This document shows positions 61,801 to 64,000 of a stretch of DNA of 64,000 nucleotides, one piece after another. Positions within the stretch are counted from its first letter, which is position 1, and each line of letters starts with the position of its first letter. The DNA is taken from positions 2,032,681 through 2,096,680 of the forward strand of contig JABBOT010000082.1 in the NCBI GenBank assembly GCA_016165875.1, given 5' to 3'. The translations under genes and the position numbers were made by a program. Source of the DNA: Acanthopleura granulata. Lineage: Eukaryota > Mollusca > Polyplacophora > Chitonida > Chitonidae. Under the pieces are notes generated by a model. That model ran no database searches, had not been told where the DNA came from, and was given only the letters and a program-made list of their open reading frames with translations.

Positions 61801-62556
61801 GGAGGGCCCGCCAGCAAGCTGCGGATGGTCGTGGGTTTCTGCTGGGCTCTGCCAGGTTTCCTCCCACCATAATGCTGGCCGCCGTCGTATAAGTGAGATA
61901 TTCTTGAGTACAGTGCAAAACAACAAACAAATAATTTAAAGCTATGTTCTGCACAAACCAGCAGAGCCAAAAAAGAAGATATACAAAGTAATACATTAGG
62001 ATGAAGTCAGGTGAAGTAAAAACGGTCAACAATTTTCAGTGATGTCGGAAAAATGAAAAGTCTTCTATTGACGCTCACATTTAATCAGCGACCTTTTTCT
62101 GCTAAGCCGTCGTTCATAAAAATATATATTATCTCAGTTGCACTTTGACTCCTTGATATCAAATGAAAGCCTTACTTTAAGTAACTAAACTGTGGTCAAA
62201 TTCTAAACGATTGGATTATAATTATTATCTCAAGAATCGCCGCCTTTAGTTGTATGTATTGCATTTAATCATGTGCGTGGAATGTCCTGTTTTTCAAGTT
62301 TCATTTTATGATTATCTCCCTTCTTTTTGCCTACAGGATATCCCCTACTGTTAACATCGGACTGCCATACCAGCAACTCAACACTCGTGATGCGCCGTTC
62401 GGAAGTACAATTACATTGGAGACTTTCCGAGCAAAGGACGAGTTTCAAACCGAAGGTTCTCTCCTACCTTATGACGGATTCAAGACAACGAATTTTTACA
62501 TGCCACCTCTACCGACGCCTTACCCGGAATTTGATTCGGAATACATTTATGCTTGA
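49826..62556 (+). CDS. PLAT-TSP1-transmembrane protein, copy C (complete, 7 exons, 299 aa)
   Basis: Exons: 49826-49913, 54337-54475, 54885-54999, 56556-56658, 58427-58558, 60272-60374, 62337-62556. Every exon has exactly the same length as in copy B and all phases agree, again giving 299 residues. Domain order is the same. Introns are longer: intron 1 has about 1.2 kb of private sequence (about 52440-53690), intron 5 a private SINE (59134-59402), and intron 6 about 1.3 kb more than A or B. The extra splice acceptor found before exon 5 in A and B is absent. Differences from B concentrate in exon 3 and the tail. The sequon at Asn109 is lost (Ile). Confidence 0.85.
50101..50137 (+). repeat. GGGTT tandem repeat in intron 1 of gene C
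   Basis: Counterpart of 23269-23306, same length. Confidence 0.7.
51195..52300. repeat. Degenerate ~180-bp satellite in intron 1 of gene C
   Basis: Counterpart of 24370-25440, with a C-homopolymer at 51643-51656 not found in gene B. Confidence 0.65.
52322..52438. repeat. 61-bp minisatellite, about two copies
   Basis: Contracted counterpart of 25487-25945. Confidence 0.75.
52490..52622 (+). repeat. SINE-1 3' fragment, private to gene C
   Basis: GATTTCCCCGCCAGCTCAGC to an AAATAAATATATAG tail, at the left end of the 1.2-kb sequence found only in gene C intron 1. Confidence 0.65.
52623..53690. other. Sequence private to gene C intron 1
   Basis: About 1.1 kb with no match elsewhere in the window. 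Includes a G-rich tract at about 53476-53507 (GGGTTGGGGTGGGGGGGGGA-like). No open frame or terminal repeats recognised. Confidence 0.5.
54724..54826 (+). repeat. Third-family SINE 3' fragment (intron 2, gene C)
   Basis: Counterpart of 26842-26935. Confidence 0.5.
55588..55978. repeat. Quasi-palindromic GGACGAAA-rich element, intron 3 of copy C
   Basis: Third copy; sequence closest to the one in copy A. Confidence 0.5.
57311..57402 (+). repeat. SINE-1 3' fragment (intron 4, copy C)
   Basis: Counterpart of 2318-2410; shares its decayed CCCCGATAATGCTGCTGTCG with copy A, not with B. Confidence 0.65.
58126..58385 (+). repeat. SINE-1, near full length (intron 4, copy C)
   Basis: Counterpart of 3150-3411; shares the AATTAAACT segment with copy A. 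Confidence 0.75.
59134..59402 (+). repeat. SINE-1, full length, private to gene C intron 5
   Basis: GAGGCTACCGTGGCTCAGTC head, GAGTTCAAGACC B box, intact core and tail ending CAAATGAATGAAAATG. Absent from A and B, where AATCAGAAACAAAAGGAC joins directly. One of the best-preserved copies, so among the younger. Confidence 0.8.
59848..60035 (+). CDS. Possible alternative 3'-terminal exon in copy C
   Basis: Counterpart in copy C, still open despite an insertion elsewhere in the intron. Three of 188 bases differ from copy A (Tyr to His, Lys to Asn, one silent). AATAAA is kept at 60128-60133. The roughly 250 bp upstream show six differences, so constraint on the exon is suggested but not proven. 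Confidence 0.42.
60606..60692 (+). repeat. Third-family SINE 3' fragment (intron 6, gene C)
   Basis: TTCGTCAGTGATTTGCCAAA to GGCGTTAAACACAATGAATG, at the start of about 760 bp present only in gene C. Confidence 0.5.
61702..61937 (+). repeat. SINE-1, near full length (intron 6, gene C)
   Basis: GGAGGCTTCCGTGACCGAGG head (A box region shortened), GAGTTCAAGCCC B box, core and tail. It is the complete version of the fragments at 5601-5693 and 32676-32768. Confidence 0.75.
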
Positions 62557-64000
62557 CAACTGATACAGGATCTGAAGATAATTTAAAGGAAAAAGTTTTC
62601 AAATTATTTCTTTTCGATGTATCATTAAAAAAATAACATTTTGTTTGCTTTTAGTGGATGGAAACCTCAAGCGACAAGTTTAATTTAAGTACAAATCAGC
62701 TTGAAAAATAGAAAGCAGGTACATAAGAGAGTTATTTCTAGACAGTCAGGCCTGGGTTGATCTGTTATTATTGGCCAATCATGCAGCCGCACATTCCAAT
62801 GTTCCTGACGATATGTCACGATGGCTGTTCCCAGTTTTCGGTTTGTTAGCTTTAATGACAGCACCGGGGACGGTAAACCCGTCTATGTAATGCAAGGTGA
62901 CATAAAGGTTACATATGGCCAGTTCGAGCAATTGGGTAAACAAGGTAGACCCATGAACATCCGCTGTCATCTGTATTTGTAGAATACTGCCTGTCTGCAC
63001 ATTCATATGCCAGTAACAAAATATGCAAAATTTATGAAACTATCATAAAATAATATCTGTGTTATTTAACAATGATAGTTTCTTCACAATTGTTGACTTT
63101 TTTAATTGTAAAGTATATCTCAGATTGTAGCTTGTTGTGAATACACAGAAGATAAATCTAGTTGGGGTGAATGGAAACAGGGCAGACGCTGAAGAAAACC
63201 ATCGCATCTCACCAGACACATGATAAAACTCCTGACTTAAAGAAGCATTCGATTCAACACTGAATGGAGCACATGACCTCATTGGCTATTGTCCAGTGGT
63301 CCGAGTTCAGATATCCCCGCAGACGTTCTGTCAATCAGTGACCCCTCGTCCTGAGAGCAGTATTTGAGGTATCATGAATACGAGTTGACCTCTTGAACAA
63401 ACATGCTGTACATCTTTCAGTTATGTGCGTCGTTAATGATACAAAAATAACATTTTACCTAACTAAAGTCACTGCGTGGAGTCTTGGGTCATTGTGATGG
63501 TTAATATCTATCCTTAATGGAGGATTGTTTCACTGAGAGTAAAACTGTGAGAACGACAGACAGAGAGAGAGAAAATTAAAATATATACTTGATCAAGAAA
63601 GCCAACGCTTTATCCCCAAAGGTAAAGTTCGTTTTAACCGGAAATTATGTCCCGCGAGGTGTTTAATTCTCTTTCTCAACCAACAACTGCTGATAAGGAT
63701 GGTGATGAGAATAATGCTGACGATGTGCTGGGCTCAATGGTTACAATGTTGTTAGGACTGAATTCCTGTGGGAAAATGTCGTCACACGGTTTTCCATAAT
63801 CGATATCAGACAAATTGGGACTCACCTAAGACGTTGGTGATCCAAATTTGAGTCATTTATGCGGTCCACTGATGTTTTTTTCTTCATAATCAGAAACTCA
63901 TGGTTGATGATTTCGATAATTTTCTCCTCAAATTTTGTACGCCTTCACAAATCACTTATATGACGACGGCCAGCATTATGGTGGCAGGAAAGCGGACAGA
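62557..64000. other. Intergenic stretch at the start of unit C's second half
   Basis: Matches unit B 33040-33395, then jumps at about 62926 to the match of 37825 onward. About 260 bp at 63472-63730 is private to this unit. No gene. Confidence 0.55.
63950..64000 (-). repeat. SINE-1 internal fragment, reverse, cut by window end
   Basis: Counterpart of 11481-11562. It shows that the third unit continues past the edge toward a third KCNMB-like gene. Confidence 0.6.

Overview
This is eukaryotic nuclear DNA, not bacterial. The genes are split by long AT-rich introns with GT-AG borders, and the sequence is packed with tRNA-derived SINEs of the kind common in molluscs: heads with A and B boxes, a shared tail ending in CAATCAAATAAATA, and a second family ending in (CTCA)n. 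A lophotrochozoan, most likely a mollusc, is the best guess. The species cannot be fixed from sequence alone.

The window is a tandem array of a large unit repeated about every 27 to 29.5 kb. Each unit holds two genes. The first, on the + strand, has seven exons and encodes a type I membrane protein of 299 residues: signal peptide, PLAT/LH2-like domain, one thrombospondin type 1-like repeat, one transmembrane helix and a short tail with two tyrosine-based sorting motifs. Copy A is cut by the left edge (end of exon 3 to exon 7, 1-5964). Copy B (22996-33039) and copy C (49826-62556) are complete. I do not recognise this domain order as a named family. The second gene, on the - strand, has two exons and two transmembrane helices and looks like a BK-channel beta subunit (KCNMB-like). 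It appears at 11710-12492 and 38809-39689. The third unit is cut off before reaching it.

Layout: 1-5964, gene A 3' part; 5965-11709, gene-poor, SINE-rich, containing a 4.4-kb block that unit C lacks; 11710-12492, KCNMB-like copy 1, with an in-frame 90-nt deletion; 12493-22995, repeats and upstream region; 22996-33039, gene B; 33040-38808, repeats; 38809-39689, KCNMB-like copy 2, full length; 39690-49825, repeats; 49826-62556, gene C; 62557-64000, start of the next intergenic stretch. The KCNMB-like gene converges with the PLAT gene before it and diverges from the PLAT gene after it.

The points most worth following: the PLAT-TSP1-TM array; a possible alternative terminal exon in intron 5 of all three copies (phase-matched acceptor, stop codon and AATAAA) that would give a secreted form; a duplicated in-frame splice acceptor before exon 5 in copies A and B only; an excess of amino-acid-changing differences in PLAT exon 3; and the mosaic ancestry of copy A. 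All gene models come from reading splice sites, phases and motifs by eye, without transcript support.
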